A DNA stretch of 14,641 nucleotides, taken from Burkholderiales bacterium. GTDB lineage: Bacteria; Pseudomonadota; Gammaproteobacteria; Burkholderiales; Burkholderiaceae_A. Of this stretch, positions 14,449-14,641 are shown in pieces (the first letter of the stretch is position 1; each line of letters opens with the position of its first letter). The notes beneath the pieces are model-generated. The model saw only the letters and a list, made by a program, of their open reading frames with translations. It had not been told where the DNA came from and searched no databases. The stretch covers positions 1-14,641 of the forward strand of contig JAURFZ010000020.1 of assembly GCA_030834045.1 (NCBI GenBank), given 5' to 3'. Position numbers and translations under genes: made by a program.

Positions 14449-14492
14449 TGGCTACAAAACCACCCAATAGTACTAGTACTGCGAAACTTTTG

Positions 14493-14641
14493 CTATTTGA
14501 AAGGGTCGCGCACACCGGCGTCAACGCCCGTTTCTTGTTGCAGCTGCAGCGCAAGCTTGGGCTCAAATGACCCCAGCTTACGAGTAATTTTTTTGTAAGC
14601 CTTCTCATCGCCCATTTTGAACTGCAGAACTGCTAGGTGGT
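14493..14641 (-). CDS. C-terminal end of an unidentified protein (partial)
   Basis: From the right edge a minus-strand frame runs 48 codons to a TAG at 14495-14493. It reads HLAVLQFKMGDEKAYKKITR then KLGSFEPKLALQLQQETG and ends VDAGVRDPFK. The charged, helix-like composition and the absence of stops suggest the true 3' end of a gene that enters from the right. An internal ATG (MGDEKAY, 40 residues) lacks a ribosome site and is less likely to be a start. It lies about 100 nt before the symporter small subunit on the same strand. I do not recognise the family. Confidence 0.5.
   Translation of the reverse strand, partial: HLAVLQFKMGDEKAYKKITRKLGSFEPKLALQLQQETGVDAGVRDPFK

Overview
The window looks like chromosomal DNA of a betaproteobacterium, most probably Burkholderiales. 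This rests on the order Nudix hydrolase - aat - bpt - pyrD, the paired DUF4212/VC_2705-type solute symporter, an HNH protein and a MarR regulator of types I associate with that order, and the moderately GC-rich coding sequence. This is family-level recognition from memory, not a database search. I see no transposase, integrase, CRISPR array or phage gene.

Layout, left to right. (1) 1-2391, minus strand: a compact operon of a zinc-ribbon Nudix hydrolase, Aat, Bpt and the first 118 codons of pyrD, which runs off the left edge. Aat and Bpt are the two aminoacyl-tRNA-protein transferases of the bacterial N-degron pathway. (2) 2444-3337, plus strand: an initiator tRNA-fMet gene, a 69-residue unrecognised protein and a MaoC-type hot-dog hydratase. 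(3) 3346-7833, minus strand: an RND efflux permease and its lipoprotein membrane fusion partner, and upstream of them a small HNH protein. (4) 7846-11913, plus strand: a PnuC-family permease, a NadR-like P-loop kinase overlapping its 3' end, a TPP riboswitch, a TonB-dependent receptor and a MarR regulator, closed by a strong bidirectional terminator. (5) 12037-14390, minus strand: a two-gene sodium/solute symporter, small DUF4212 subunit then large subunit. (6) The right edge holds what looks like the 3' end of another minus-strand gene.

The most interesting region is 7846-11389. A clear thiamine pyrophosphate riboswitch stands before the TonB-dependent receptor, directly after a PnuC-type permease and a NadR-like kinase. 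By sequence alone the permease/kinase pair would be called nicotinamide riboside uptake. The riboswitch suggests instead a thiamine (or thiamine-precursor) route: outer-membrane receptor, PnuT-like inner-membrane facilitator, then a kinase that traps the vitamin by phosphorylation. The permease departs from the usual PnuC motif at positions I remember as conserved, which fits a changed substrate.

Other oddities are a membrane fusion protein whose beta-barrel domain seems replaced by a short linker, a large symporter subunit with a ~118-residue periplasmic-side insert plus a canonical EF-hand loop, an initiator tRNA with a C1-U72 instead of C1-A72 end, and a 12-nt divergent gap between the HNH gene and the permease gene.
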